DNA from: Chromatiales bacterium
GTDB lineage: Bacteria; Pseudomonadota; Gammaproteobacteria; Steroidobacterales; GCA-2729495
Assembly: GCA_020831895.1 (NCBI GenBank)
Contig: JAFIFS010000051.1
Location: forward strand, 1 to 64,000
Reading direction: 5' to 3'
Length of the DNA stretch: 64,000 nucleotides
Part shown: positions 8,201 through 18,045 of the stretch, one piece after another
How the letters are laid out: each line of letters opens with the position of its first letter
Numbering within the stretch: the stretch's first letter is position 1
Notes under the pieces: generated by a model
Told to the model about the DNA's origin: nothing
Databases searched by the model: none
The model's input: only the letters and a program-made list of their open reading frames with translations
Made by a program: the position numbers and the translations under genes

Positions 8201-8983
8201 CTATAGGAGGAGTGCAGTGATGATGTAGGTCAGGATCAGCACGACGATCGCGGTCGTGACAACCGTTCGCGTCGTGGCCATGCCTACACCCTCTGCTGTG
8301 GGTGGACAATTATAGCCTTCGAAGGTTGCGATCAAGCTTGCCGCGATGCCAAAGACAATGCTCTTCACGACACCCTCGCGGACATCCTCGGTGGAGACGA
8401 ACTCCTGCATCTGCGTCCAGAATGCACCGTTGTCGACACCGAGCACCGCGACACCGATGAACCAGGCGCCAAAGATGCCGATGCAGCTGAAGATAGCCGC
8501 AAGCAGAGGCAGGGCAATCACGCCGCCGATGAAACGCGGGGCGACGATACGGCCAACGGGATTGACCGCCATCACCTCCATCGCCGAGAGCTGGTCAGTC
8601 GCCCGCATCAGCCCGATCTCCGAGGCGATCGCGGTGCCGGCACGGCCGGCGAACAGCAGCGCAGTGACAACCGGACCCAGCTCCTTGAGCAGCGTGAGTG
8701 CGACCACGGCGCCGAGCAGGTCTTCCTGGCGCAGCCTAGCCAGCGCATCGAAACCCTGTAGTCCCAGCACCATGCCGACGAAAAACGCCGAGGTCATGAT
8801 GATGACGAGCGACAGCACCCCGGTGTTATGCACCTGCTCCGCCAGCAGACGCGGCCGGCGCAGCGCGTAGGGCGAGCTGCGGAGGATATCGCCGAGGAAC
8901 AGCACGGCGGCGCCCAGCTTGGCAATGCCCCGCACCAGGCTGCGGAAGAGGCCGGCGAAGAAACCGGGCGGTTCAGCCACCAC
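8201..8983 (-). CDS. mlaE: Phospholipid ABC transporter permease MlaE
   Basis: MlaE is the inner-membrane permease of the MlaFEDB phospholipid transporter. A GTG start at 8983 is preferred: AAGGAG lies 7 nt upstream, the product is 260 residues as in E. coli, and the longer frame adds a non-family arginine-rich stretch. The conserved segments TLLKELGPVVTALLFAGRAG and IASEIGLMRATDQLSAMEVM are present, with about five hydrophobic helices. The start lies inside the last codons of mlaF (11-nt overlap), implying coupling. Confidence 0.95.
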   Translation of the reverse strand: MVAEPPGFFAGLFRSLVRGIAKLGAAVLFLGDILRSSPYALRRPRLLAEQVHNTGVLSLVIIMTSAFFVGMVLGLQGFDALARLRQEDLLGAVVALTLLKELGPVVTALLFAGRAGTAIASEIGLMRATDQLSAMEVMAVNPVGRIVAPRFIGGVIALPLLAAIFSCIGIFGAWFIGVAVLGVDNGAFWTQMQEFVSTEDVREGVVKSIVFGIAASLIATFEGYNCPPTAEGVGMATTRTVVTTAIVVLILTYIITALLL

Positions 8984-9782
8984 CGAGCAGCTCCTTGCGG
9001 TAGTCCTCGGCCGGATAGTGAAACGGCACCGGCCCGTCGGCGGCACCGCTCATGAACTGGGCCACCAGCGGGTCGTCGCTGCTGCCGAGCTCGGCGGGGG
9101 TCCCGGCCGCGACCACGCGTCCGCCCGAGATCAGGTAGCAGAAATCAGCAATCTGGGCGATCTCCTCGACGTCGTGCGAGACGACCACGCTCGTCAGACC
9201 GAGGGTATCGTTGTTGCGCCGTATCAGGCGCAGTATAACGCCCAGCGAGATCGGGTCCAGCCCGGAAAACGGCTCGTCATAGAGCAGCAGCTCGGGGTCC
9301 AGCACCATGGCCCTGGCCATCGCAACGCGCCGGGCCATGCCGCCCGAAAGCTCGGCCGGCATCAGGCGCGCGGCGCCGCGCAGCCCCACCATCTGCAGCT
9401 TGGTCAGCACCACGTGCCGCACGAGGCGCTCCGGCAGCCGCGTGTGCTCACGCAGCGGAAAGGCGATGTTCTCGAAGACGTCGAGGTCGGTCAGCAGCGC
9501 GCCATTCTGGAACAACATGCCCATGCGGCGGCGCAGCTGGTAGAGTTGCTCGCGCGGGAGCCCGGGCACCGATTGCCCGGCCACACGTACGTCGCCGCTG
9601 GCCGGGGCCAGCTGGCCAGTGATCATCCTGAGCAGCGTTGTCTTGCCAGTGCCGCTGGGACCCATGATCGCAGTGATCCGGCCCTGCGGGATAGTCAGAT
9701 CCAGCCCGGAGAAAATCATACGGCCCGCACGATTAAAGCGCAGGCCGCTGATTTCTATAAGATTGTCTTGCTGAGAGCTCAG
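8973..9782 (-). CDS. mlaF: Phospholipid ABC transporter ATPase MlaF (probable CTG start)
   Basis: MlaF is the cytoplasmic ATPase of the Mla transporter. Walker A is GPSGTGKTT, the signature is LSGGMARRVAMARAM, and Walker B is LLLYDEPFSGLD. The first ATG in frame (9719, MIFSGLDL) would cut off the first beta strand of the ABC fold. The frame stays open upstream through NLIEISGLRFNRAGR, a normal family N-terminus. No ATG, GTG or TTG exists there. A CTG at 9782-9780 overlaps the aldolase TGA stop as CTGA, and using it gives 269 residues, the E. coli MlaF length. The start assignment is inference; the open frame is seen directly. Confidence 0.93.
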   Translation of the reverse strand: MSSQQDNLIEISGLRFNRAGRMIFSGLDLTIPQGRITAIMGPSGTGKTTLLRMITGQLAPASGDVRVAGQSVPGLPREQLYQLRRRMGMLFQNGALLTDLDVFENIAFPLREHTRLPERLVRHVVLTKLQMVGLRGAARLMPAELSGGMARRVAMARAMVLDPELLLYDEPFSGLDPISLGVILRLIRRNNDTLGLTSVVVSHDVEEIAQIADFCYLISGGRVVAAGTPAELGSSDDPLVAQFMSGAADGPVPFHYPAEDYRKELLGGG

Positions 9783-10795
9783 GCGGCTTCCATCTCGCTG
9801 CGGTACTTGGCCAGCGTGGCCAGGCCGTTCAGCCGGGCACGCTTCAGGAAGGCGGCCTGGCCTGCGGCGAAGCCCGATTCCTGGCCTCCCCAGGCCTTGA
9901 GCGCCGGCGCCTGCAGCGCGCGGCCGTAGGAGAACGTCAGCGCCCAGGGCAGGCCGCCAAGCGCGTTCATCGCAGCCAGGTGGGCTGTCGCATCTTCAGC
10001 GCTCTGGCCGCCAGAGAGGAAGGCAATACCGGGCACTGCCGACGGCACATAGGCCTTGAGGCAGCGGACGGTTGCCTCGGCCACCTCGGCCACGCTGGCC
10101 TGGCTGCTGCACTCGCTGCCGGAGATCACCATGTTGGGCTTCAGCACCATGCCGGTAAGGTCGACACGGTGACGGTGCAGCTCGCTGAACGTGCGGCTCA
10201 GCATGTCGGCGGTGACGGCCTCGCAGCGGGCCAGCGTGTGGCCACCGTCCATCAGCACCTCGGGCTCGACAATCGGCACGATGCCCGCCTCCTGGCACAG
10301 CGCCGCATAGCGGGCGAGCGCGTGCGCATTGGCCTGCAGGCAGAACGCCGTGGGGATGCCGCTGCCGATCGTGATCACGGCGCGCCATTTGGCGAAGCGG
10401 GCACCGAGGCCATGGTATTCCTTGAGGCGCTCGCGCAGGCCGTCCAGCCCCTCGGTGATCTTCTCCCCCGGGTAGCCCGCCAGCGCCTTCGCGCCGGCGT
10501 CGACCTTGATGCCCGGGATCACGCCCAGGTCAGACAGGTATTTCGCGAAGGGCACGCCGTCGCTGGTGGACTGGCGCAGCGTCTCGTCGTAAAGGATCAC
10601 GCCGCTGATGAACTCGGCCATGCCCTCGGTGGTGAACAGCATCTCGCGGTAGCGCTGCCGGTTCTGCTCGTTGGACTCCGTCGAGATGGAGTCAAACCGC
10701 TTCTTGATGGTAGGCGAACTCTCGTCTGCGGCGAGAATCCCCTTGCCGGGCGCGACCATCGCGCGGGCAATTTCGGCAAGCGACTGCGCTGTCAT
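9779..10795 (-). CDS. fba: Class I fructose-bisphosphate aldolase
   Basis: This aldolase interconverts fructose 1,6-bisphosphate with dihydroxyacetone phosphate and glyceraldehyde 3-phosphate. The 338-residue protein is of the eukaryote-like class I (Schiff-base) type. It shows APGKGILAADES at the N-terminus, the active lysine segment GMVLKPNMVISG, AFLSGGQSAEDAT and TFSYGRALQAPALKAWGG. The ATG at 10795 is chosen because GGAGG lies 9 nt upstream; an in-frame TTG three codons earlier abuts that sequence. Its stop overlaps the proposed mlaF start, which would put this glycolytic/gluconeogenic gene at the head of the mlaFEDCB transcript. Many gammaproteobacteria use a class II enzyme instead. Confidence 0.95.
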   Translation of the reverse strand: MTAQSLAEIARAMVAPGKGILAADESSPTIKKRFDSISTESNEQNRQRYREMLFTTEGMAEFISGVILYDETLRQSTSDGVPFAKYLSDLGVIPGIKVDAGAKALAGYPGEKITEGLDGLRERLKEYHGLGARFAKWRAVITIGSGIPTAFCLQANAHALARYAALCQEAGIVPIVEPEVLMDGGHTLARCEAVTADMLSRTFSELHRHRVDLTGMVLKPNMVISGSECSSQASVAEVAEATVRCLKAYVPSAVPGIAFLSGGQSAEDATAHLAAMNALGGLPWALTFSYGRALQAPALKAWGGQESGFAAGQAAFLKRARLNGLATLAKYRSEMEAA

Positions 10796-10910
10796 CGTGC
10801 TCAACCTCCGATGGCGGGTGCAGGACCGGGACTGGTCCGTTCAACCTCGGGAGGATAGCAAATTGACCGCGCCCCGGGAGTGCGGCGCGGCACATCTTTC
10901 CCCGCGAATG

Positions 10911-10936
10911 ATATTGGACTATTATGGTCCCAATTG
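10911..10936. promoter_or_regulatory. Candidate Rrf2/IscR-type operator over the suf promoter
   Basis: The near-palindrome GGACTATTATGGTCC (10916-10930) has GACT (10917-10920), ATTAT, then GGTC (10926-10929), flanked by ATATT and CAAT. From memory of the IscR type 1 consensus, GACT-RWWWY-AGTC differs at one base. The embedded TATTAT (10920-10925) could be the -10 element, so a bound regulator would block polymerase. The next gene is an Rrf2 regulator, implying autoregulation of the suf operon. The first in-frame ATG (10937) would leave almost no leader, favouring the start at 10955. Confidence 0.6.
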
Positions 10937-10954
10937 ATGACAGAGACCCTCTCC

Positions 10955-11437
10955 ATGCTGCGCATCAGCCGACTGACTGACTACGGGACGATGATCCTGG
11001 TCCACCTGGCCAGGCAAGAGGCGTTCTGTTCGGCCAGCGATGTGGCTGGCGGCACGAGGCTGGCCCTGCCCACCGTGCAGAAGCTGCTGAAGCTGCTGAC
11101 CCGTGCCGGGCTGGTCCGCTCGATGCGTGGCGCTGGTGGCGGCTATCAGCTGGCACGCGAGCCGGAGAGCATAGACGCCGCAGAGATCATCAGCGCACTG
11201 GAGGGCCCGCTGGGCATCACCGAGTGCAGCTCGGAGGAAAGCCAGTGTGAACTGGAGCACCAGTGCGACGTCAGTGCCGCCTGGCGACGGATCGACCAGG
11301 CGATTCGCAGCGCGCTCCAGGAAGTGAAGCTTGCGGACCTTGCGCAGCTGCGCCGGGAGTTTCCGCTCATCGACCATTCCGCAGTTTACGGAAGTACGCG
11401 GGCCGCACAGGCCCCGGGGAAGAAGCCCCGCATCTGA
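10955..11437 (+). CDS. Rrf2-family Fe-S cluster regulator of the SUF operon
   Basis: This 160-residue Rrf2 protein has a winged helix (about 1-60, [11 protein letters not shown] to [16 protein letters not shown]). A cluster-binding segment has Cys91, Cys98 and Cys104 in [15 protein letters not shown], at IscR-like spacing. Such proteins sense Fe-S status and repress suf/isc genes. The start at 10955 is preferred because relatives begin MLR-I-x-x-LTDY; an ATG at 10937 would add six residues. It heads the sufBCDSUT operon with 25 bases to sufB, and an IscR-like site lies directly upstream. Confidence 0.9.
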   Translation: MLRISRLTDYGTMILVHLARQEAFCSASDVAGGTRLALPTVQKLLKLLTRAGLVRSMRGAGGGYQLAREPESIDAAEIISALEGPLGITECSSEESQCELEHQCDVSAAWRRIDQAIRSALQEVKLADLAQLRREFPLIDHSAVYGSTRAAQAPGKKPRI

Positions 11438-11462
11438 CAGCCGAGAGACAGAGGGCAGGACA

Positions 11463-12911
11463 ATGGCCACGAACCAGCAGGAAATCAGCGAGCTCGTCTC
11501 GCGCAAGTACCGGCACGGCTTCGTCACCGAGATCGACTCGGAGACGCTGCCGCCCGGGCTCGACGAGAACGTGATCCGCCGGATATCGGAGATCAAGGGT
11601 GAACCACAGTTCATGCTGGACTGGCGGCTGAAGGCCTATCGCCACTGGCTGACGATGCGTGAGCCCGCATGGGCAAAGGTGCACCATCCGCCGATCGACT
11701 ACCAGGAGATCTCGTATTACTCTGCCCCGCGCCAGCCCAAGGATGCGCCGAAGAGCCTGGATGAGGTCGACCCGAAGCTGCTCGAAACCTACGAGAAGCT
11801 GGGGATACCCCTGCATGAGCGGGCGCGGCTGGCCGGTGTGGCCGTCGATGCGGTGTTCGACAGCGTCTCGGTCACCACGACCTTCAAAGAGAAGCTGGCC
11901 GAGGCCGGCGTCATCTTCTGCTCCTTCTCCGAGGCGGTGAAGGAGTACCCCGAGCTGGTGCAGAAGTACCTGGGCACCGTGGTGCCCTATCGCGACAACT
12001 TCTTCGCCGCGCTGAACTCCGCTGTGTTCACCGATGGCTCCTTCGTCTTCATCCCGAAGGGCGTGCGCTGCCCGATGGAGCTGTCGACGTACTTCCGGAT
12101 CAACCAGGCCAATACCGGGCAGTTCGAGCGCACGCTGATCGTCGCCGAGGAAGGCAGCCACGTCAGCTACCTCGAGGGCTGCACCGCTCCACAGCGCGAC
12201 GAGAACCAGCTGCATGCAGCGGTGGTCGAGCTGGTCGCGCTGCAGGATGCCGAGATCAAGTACTCCACGGTGCAGAACTGGTACCCGGGTGACGAGGAAG
12301 GTCGCGGCGGCATCTACAACTTCGTCACCAAGCGCGGCGACTGCCGCGGCGCCCGCTCCAAGATCTCCTGGACCCAGGTGGAGGCTGGCTCGGCGATCAC
12401 GTGGAAATACCCGAGCTGCATCCTGCGCGGGGACCACTCGGTGGGCGAGTTCTATTCCGTCGCCGTGACCAACAACCTGCAGCAGGCCGATACGGGCACG
12501 AAGATGATCCATATCGGGCGCAACACCCGCAGCACCATCGTCTCCAAGGGCATCTCGGCTGGCCGCGCACAGCAGGCCTATCGCGGGCTGGTCAAGATCT
12601 TCCCGACCGCGGAGAACGCCCGCAACTACACGCAGTGCGATTCGCTGCTGATGGGCGGGGACTGTGGCGCGCACACGTTCCCCTACATGGAGATCCGCAA
12701 CCCCTCGGCAATCGTCGAGCACGAGGCGACCACGTCGAAAATCGCCGACGACCAGCTCTTCTACTGCCGCCAGCGCGGCATATCGGAGGAAGACGCGGTG
12801 AACCTCATCGTCAACGGATTCTGCAAGGAGGTCTTCCGCGAGCTGCCGATGGAGTTTGCCGTGGAGGCACAGAACCTGCTCAACGTCAGCCTCGAAGGTG
12901 CGGTCGGCTGA
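11463..12911 (+). CDS. sufB: Fe-S cluster scaffold subunit SufB
   Basis: SufB is the scaffold subunit of the cytoplasmic SufBC2D complex, on which Fe-S clusters are built. The 482-residue protein matches family length. It carries [20 protein letters not shown], the beta-helix segment [20 protein letters not shown], and the C-terminal [15 protein letters not shown] and [18 protein letters not shown]. The start [13 protein letters not shown] follows AGGACA just upstream; a frame extension into the regulator gene was discarded. Confidence 0.97.
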   Translation: MATNQQEISELVSRKYRHGFVTEIDSETLPPGLDENVIRRISEIKGEPQFMLDWRLKAYRHWLTMREPAWAKVHHPPIDYQEISYYSAPRQPKDAPKSLDEVDPKLLETYEKLGIPLHERARLAGVAVDAVFDSVSVTTTFKEKLAEAGVIFCSFSEAVKEYPELVQKYLGTVVPYRDNFFAALNSAVFTDGSFVFIPKGVRCPMELSTYFRINQANTGQFERTLIVAEEGSHVSYLEGCTAPQRDENQLHAAVVELVALQDAEIKYSTVQNWYPGDEEGRGGIYNFVTKRGDCRGARSKISWTQVEAGSAITWKYPSCILRGDHSVGEFYSVAVTNNLQQADTGTKMIHIGRNTRSTIVSKGISAGRAQQAYRGLVKIFPTAENARNYTQCDSLLMGGDCGAHTFPYMEIRNPSAIVEHEATTSKIADDQLFYCRQRGISEEDAVNLIVNGFCKEVFRELPMEFAVEAQNLLNVSLEGAVG

Positions 12912-12943
12912 CCGCCTGCCCAAGCGATCAAGGACTCAACACT

Positions 12944-13695
<752 letters not shown>

Positions 13696-13696
<1 letters not shown>

Positions 13697-15003
13697 TGAC
13701 CCTGCTGGAACAGGACACCCAGGTTCTGGCCGACGCCGTCGCCCGCCGCGCGGCAGCAAACAACGACGCCGCGTGGCCCGCCGACCTGCGGGCCGCCCGC
13801 GAGCGCGCGCTGCGCCTGTTCACCGAGCAGGGCCTGCCCGGAACCCGCAGCGAGGCCTGGCGCTACACGGACCTTCGCGACTGGGGCGCGCGGCTGGCCA
13901 AGGCCCTGGGTTCCGATACCCGGGACCGCATCACGGTTCCGGACGCCACGCCGTTGCCGGAGCTTGAGGATGCGCCGACCATCGTGATTGCCAATGGCTG
14001 CCTAAGCGGAGAGCCCGGCGGCCTGCCCGCCGGCGTGACGCTGTCACGGCTGGGCGATCCGCAGGGACGCGCAGCCTGTGCGGATGCCCTGATGGAGCAG
14101 CTGGGCCGCGGGCTGGACCCATTGGGTGCACTGAACAGCGCGCTGTTCGAGGACGCCGTGCTCATCTCGATTGCCGACGATGCGCGCATCGAGACGACGC
14201 TGCAGCTGGTGCTGGCGACCAGCGACGGGGTTGCAGCGCAGCCCCGTATCCTGGTTCACCTGGGGCGCGGTAGCCGGGCGCGGCTGTTCCTGCGCCAGGT
14301 GAGCTCAGGTGAGGCGTTCAGCAATGCGCTGATCGAGTTCGGCTGTGGCGAGGGCGCATCGCTCGACCTGCTTCGCCTGCAGGAAGAGGGCGACCGGGCC
14401 ATGGCGCGCTCCGCACTGACGTTCCAGCTGGGCCGCAGTGCGCAGCTGGACCTGACCTCGCTCGATCTCGGCGGGCTGGCCATCCGCAACGAGCTGCTGG
14501 TACGGCTTCATGAGCAGGATGCCAGGGTCCGGATCAATGGCCTGCAGTTCGTCGACGGGACGCGCCATGCCGACAACCGCAGCTGCCTCGAGCACCTGGC
14601 GCCCCGCACGACCAGCGAGGAAACCTTTCACGGCATCGCAGACGGCCGCGGCAAGGCCGTCTTCAATGGCCTCGTCCTGGTGCACCCGGGAGCCAACGGG
14701 ACCGATGCCCGGCTCGGCAACCGCAACCTGCTGCTCTCGCCCCATGCCGAGGTGGACACCAAGCCTGAGCTCGAGATCTACACGGACGACGTCCGCTGCA
14801 GTCACGGTGCAACCACAGGGCAGCTCGATGCCGATGCGCTGTTCTACCTGGCCTCGCGCGGGATCGACCGCGACATGGCGCGGCGCATGCTGGTCAGCGC
14901 TTTCGCAAGGCAGGTGCTGTCAACGGAGCGCTGGCCTCCTGCCCTCGTGACCGCACTGGGCGAGCAGTTGACGGCGCGCCTTCCGCATGGAGATCCGTCA
15001 TGA
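13696..15003 (+). CDS. sufD: Fe-S assembly protein SufD
   Basis: SufD is the SufB paralogue that completes the SufBC2D scaffold and supports iron entry. The 435-residue protein has the N-terminal GTRSEAWRYTDLRDW motif and the C-terminal beta-helix segment KPELEIYTDDVRCSHGATTG. RGIDRDMARRMLVSAFARQV follows. It overlaps sufC and sufS by a few bases at either end, typical of a tightly coupled operon. Confidence 0.97.
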
Positions 15004-16250
15004 GCATCGCAGCCCGGGACGTGGCCAGCGCATCCCTGCTGGACGTGGCGGCCGTAAGGCGGGACTTTCCTGTGCTGGACCAGGAGATCAACGGCCACCC
15101 GCTCGCCTACCTGGACAACGCGGCCTCCTACCAGCGGCCCACCCAGGTGATCGACGCGATCGCGCACTACTACCGTCACGATCACGCCAATGTCCACCGC
15201 GGCGTGCACACGCTCAGCCATCGCGCGACCGAGGCCTACGAAGGTGCCCGCGACAAGGTCCAGCGTTTCATCAATGCCCAGTCGCGCCGCGAGATCATCT
15301 TCACCCGCGGGACGACGGAGTCGATCAACCTCATAGCTGCTGCCCTGGGCAGCCAGCTGTCGGCCGGAGATGAGGTGGTCATCACGCACCTGGAGCACCA
15401 CTCGAACATCGTGCCCTGGCAGCTGCTTTGCGAAAGCCGGGGTATCCTGCTCAAGGTCGTGCCGATCAACAGCCAGGGCGAGATCGAGCTCGATCGCTAT
15501 TTCGACCTTCTGGGGCCGCGCACGCGGCTCGTCAGCGTGGCGCAGGTGTCCAACGCCCTGGGCACGGTGCTGCCGCTGCAGACGATCATCGCCGCCGCAC
15601 GGGAACGGGACATCCTCGTCCTGGTGGACGGCGCGCAGGGCATCGCCCACCAGCCGGTGGACGTGCAGACCCTGGACTGCGACTTCTATGCCTTCTCGGG
15701 CCACAAGATGTGCGGGCCGACGGGTATAGGTGTGCTGTATGCCCGCGAGTCGATACTCCAGACGCTGCCGCCCTGGCAGGGTGGCGGCGACATGATCCGC
15801 ACGGTGAGCTTCTCCGGAAGCACGTGGAATGACCTGCCTTACCGGTTCGAGGCGGGCACGCCGAATATCGCCGGCGCCATTGGTCTCGGCGCCGCGATTG
15901 ACTACCTGGAAAACATCGGGATCCAGCAAATTGCCGAACACGAGCGCCGCCTGCTCGAGTACGGCGAGGCTGCCCTCGCCGATGTGCCGGGACTGCGTAT
16001 CATCGGGACAGCTATGGAAAAGGTCTCGGTAATCTCTTTCGACATCGAGGGTATTCACCCGCATGATCTCGGTACGGTGCTGGATCATCAGGGTGTCGCG
16101 ATCCGTGCCGGTCACCACTGCGCCATGCCCGTGATGGAGTTCTTTGGCGTCGCGGGCACCGCGCGCGCTTCCTTCGCCTTCTACAATACGACTGGCGAGA
16201 TTGACCAGCTTCGCTCGGCAATCGACCAGGCGATAGTCATGTTCCGATGA
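15000..16250 (+). CDS. sufS: SufS cysteine desulfurase
   Basis: SufS is a PLP-dependent group II desulfurase that takes sulfur from cysteine as an enzyme persulfide. The 416-residue protein has the PLP lysine at about 236 in FSGHKMCGPTG and the persulfide cysteine at about 374 in RAGHHCAMPVM. The N-terminal LDNAASYQRP segment is typical. It overlaps sufD by ATGA and sufU by ATGA. The partner for sulfur transfer here is presumably SufU, since no sufE is present. Confidence 0.97.
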   Translation: MSIAARDVASASLLDVAAVRRDFPVLDQEINGHPLAYLDNAASYQRPTQVIDAIAHYYRHDHANVHRGVHTLSHRATEAYEGARDKVQRFINAQSRREIIFTRGTTESINLIAAALGSQLSAGDEVVITHLEHHSNIVPWQLLCESRGILLKVVPINSQGEIELDRYFDLLGPRTRLVSVAQVSNALGTVLPLQTIIAAARERDILVLVDGAQGIAHQPVDVQTLDCDFYAFSGHKMCGPTGIGVLYARESILQTLPPWQGGGDMIRTVSFSGSTWNDLPYRFEAGTPNIAGAIGLGAAIDYLENIGIQQIAEHERRLLEYGEAALADVPGLRIIGTAMEKVSVISFDIEGIHPHDLGTVLDHQGVAIRAGHHCAMPVMEFFGVAGTARASFAFYNTTGEIDQLRSAIDQAIVMFR

Positions 16251-16711
16251 CCATGCCCATGGCCGGCCCGTCTCTGCGAGACCTGTATCGCCAGACCGTG
16301 CTCGATCACAGCCGCAGTCCGCGCAACTTCCGGCGCCTCGAGCATCCGGACTGCCTGGCGACCGGCCATAACGCCCTTTGCGGCGACAAGGTCAGCGTGT
16401 ATCTGGGGCTGGCGGGCGACCGGCTTGAGGACGTGAGTTACGAGGCAAGCGGCTGCGCCATCTGCATGGCCTCCGCCTCGCTGATGAGCGAGCGCGTGAC
16501 CGGCCTCAGCAGGCCGGAGGCCTCGCGGGCAATCGACAGCTTCGTGGCACGCTTCGACCCCGGCAGCATGCACGATGATGATCCGGCCGACCCACTGTCG
16601 GCCCTGGCGACGGTGCGCGAGTATCCCTCACGTATCCGTTGCGCAACCTTGCCGTGGGAGACCCTGCGGGCGGCGATCTCTGGAGAGCACGGCACGGTAT
16701 CCACGGAATGA
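16247..16711 (+). CDS. sufU: SufU-type sulfur acceptor / scaffold protein
   Basis: This 154-residue IscU/NifU-fold protein is of the SufU class. It has ligand candidates Cys45 and Asp47 in ALCGDKV, Cys70 in EASGCAICMASASLM, and Cys132 in RIRCATLPWETL. SufU enzymes bind zinc and accept persulfide sulfur from SufS. The insertion between the second and third cysteine regions distinguishes SufU from IscU. Its ATGA overlap with sufS supports that partnership. Confidence 0.94.
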   Translation: MTMPMAGPSLRDLYRQTVLDHSRSPRNFRRLEHPDCLATGHNALCGDKVSVYLGLAGDRLEDVSYEASGCAICMASASLMSERVTGLSRPEASRAIDSFVARFDPGSMHDDDPADPLSALATVREYPSRIRCATLPWETLRAAISGEHGTVSTE

Positions 16712-16728
16712 GCCAGCAGGACTGAAAG

Positions 16729-17280
16729 ATGTACGGACACGACAGCGAACCCGTAACCCTGACCCGCGACTGTACGGCCATCATGGTGCCGGTCGGAGAC
16801 CCGGTGGACCTGCCGGCAGGCGCTCTGGTCTACATTACTCAGGCGATGGGCGGCAACTTCACGATCTTTTTTGAAGGCAGCCTGATGCGTATCTCCGGCA
16901 GTGATGCCGATGCCCTGGGCAAGGAGCCTGTGAAGCCGCCCGAGCTGCCTGAAGGCGCGGGTGACGATGACGTGGAGGCGCTGATCTGGGACCAGATGCG
17001 CACGATCTACGACCCGGAGATTCCGATCAACATCGTCGAGCTCGGCCTCATTTACGATTGCCACATCCGTAAGCAGGAAGACGGAGACCGTGAGATCAGC
17101 ATCCGGATGACCGTGACGGCCCCGGGCTGCGGCATGGGTGAGGTGCTGCTGGAGGATGTCCGCGACCGGGTGTCTGCCATCCCCACCATTTCCAAGGTCA
17201 ACGTCGAGCTGGTGTTTGATCCGCCCTGGAACCAGAGCATGATGAGCGAGGCCGCCCGCCTTCAGGCAGGCCTGTTATGA
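16729..17280 (+). CDS. sufT: Fe-S cluster assembly accessory protein SufT
   Basis: The 183-residue protein has a short N-terminal domain (about 1-60, VPVGDPVDLPAGALVYITQA) followed by an MIP18/DUF59 domain (about 78-180). The latter carries DPEIPINIVELGLIYD and TAPGCGMGEVLL. SufT aids Fe-S maturation or carriage, mainly under high cluster demand. It closes the suf operon, with 17 bases after sufU. Confidence 0.93.
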   Translation: MYGHDSEPVTLTRDCTAIMVPVGDPVDLPAGALVYITQAMGGNFTIFFEGSLMRISGSDADALGKEPVKPPELPEGAGDDDVEALIWDQMRTIYDPEIPINIVELGLIYDCHIRKQEDGDREISIRMTVTAPGCGMGEVLLEDVRDRVSAIPTISKVNVELVFDPPWNQSMMSEAARLQAGLL

Positions 17281-17316
17281 TCCGTTGCACTATCGCCTGC
17301 TGCAAGGCTCGCGCCG

Positions 17317-17820
17317 ATGCAACGCCGACTGACACTCCTGCGTCATGCCAAGTCGTCCTGGAAGGATGCAAGCCTCGCCGATTTCGAGCGGCCGCTGAAT
17401 GCCAGAGGTGAGCGGGACGCGCCACTGATCGCGTGCCGTCTGCTTGCCCAGGGCGCCCGACCCTCACTGATCCTGACCAGCCCGGCGGTGCGCGCCCGTC
17501 GCACGGCCCAGATCATTGCGCGCGAGCTGGGCTACCCGGCCGAGTTCCTGCAGACCGAGGATGAGCTCTATCTGGCCGAGGCCGGCACCATCGTCGATGT
17601 CATCAGCCGGCAGGACGACAAGTTCCGCGATCTGATGCTGGTAGGGCACAACCCGGGCCTTACCGAACTTGCCAACCGGATCATGGGACCAGGCAGCCTG
17701 GACAACCTGCCCACCTGCGGCGTGCTGGTCTTCGACCTTGCCCTCGCCCACTGGAAGGACCTCGAAGGCATCCAGGCCATCCCTTCATGGCACGACTATC
17801 CCCGCCGCATCCCGGGCTAA
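17317..17820 (+). CDS. sixA: SixA-like phosphohistidine phosphatase
   Basis: This 167-residue histidine-phosphatase-superfamily protein has LLRHAKSSW with catalytic His10, an arginine in TSPAVRARRTAQII, and the second histidine in LVGHNPGLTEL. The size and RHAKSSW form match SixA-like proteins, which dephosphorylate phosphohistidine on signalling or PTS-type proteins. The substrate here is unknown. It starts 36 bases after sufT and may be read from the suf transcript. Confidence 0.88.
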   Translation: MQRRLTLLRHAKSSWKDASLADFERPLNARGERDAPLIACRLLAQGARPSLILTSPAVRARRTAQIIARELGYPAEFLQTEDELYLAEAGTIVDVISRQDDKFRDLMLVGHNPGLTELANRIMGPGSLDNLPTCGVLVFDLALAHWKDLEGIQAIPSWHDYPRRIPG

Positions 17821-17856
17821 GCGCCAGCACCCAGAAACCCGAAGCTCGCTCAACCG

Positions 17857-17870
17857 TTTGGGACACCCAA
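17857..17870. repeat. REP-like palindrome upstream of the RAYT gene
   Basis: TTTGGGACACCCAA contains the self-complementary arms TTGGG and CCCAA around ACA. Its complement TTGGGTGTCCCAA shares the core GGGTGTCCC with the repeat array on the far side of the transposase gene, in opposite orientation. It lies in the 225-base gap between sixA and the transposase gene, which otherwise shows nothing recognisable. Confidence 0.6.
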
Positions 17871-18045
17871 CATCTGGCGTGCTATCACCTGCCCTTCAGG
17901 AAACCCCATACAGCTGAATGAGCCAGGGATCCGTCGATTCAGAAACCTGGCTTTTCGCCCCTGTTCATGCAGCCGACTCATTCTCATGCTCCCTGCCGGG
18001 ATTCGCGACTGGAGCCTGCTTGCGGTAGCCGGGCATCCTTCCCCA

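Noticed and set aside
11367..12923. 518-codon open frame antisense to sufB
   Set aside because: It has no domain, mirrors the sufB codon pattern and is fully covered by a recognised gene.
14844..16118. 424-codon open frame antisense to sufS
   Set aside because: Same reason: shadow of a confident desulfurase gene.
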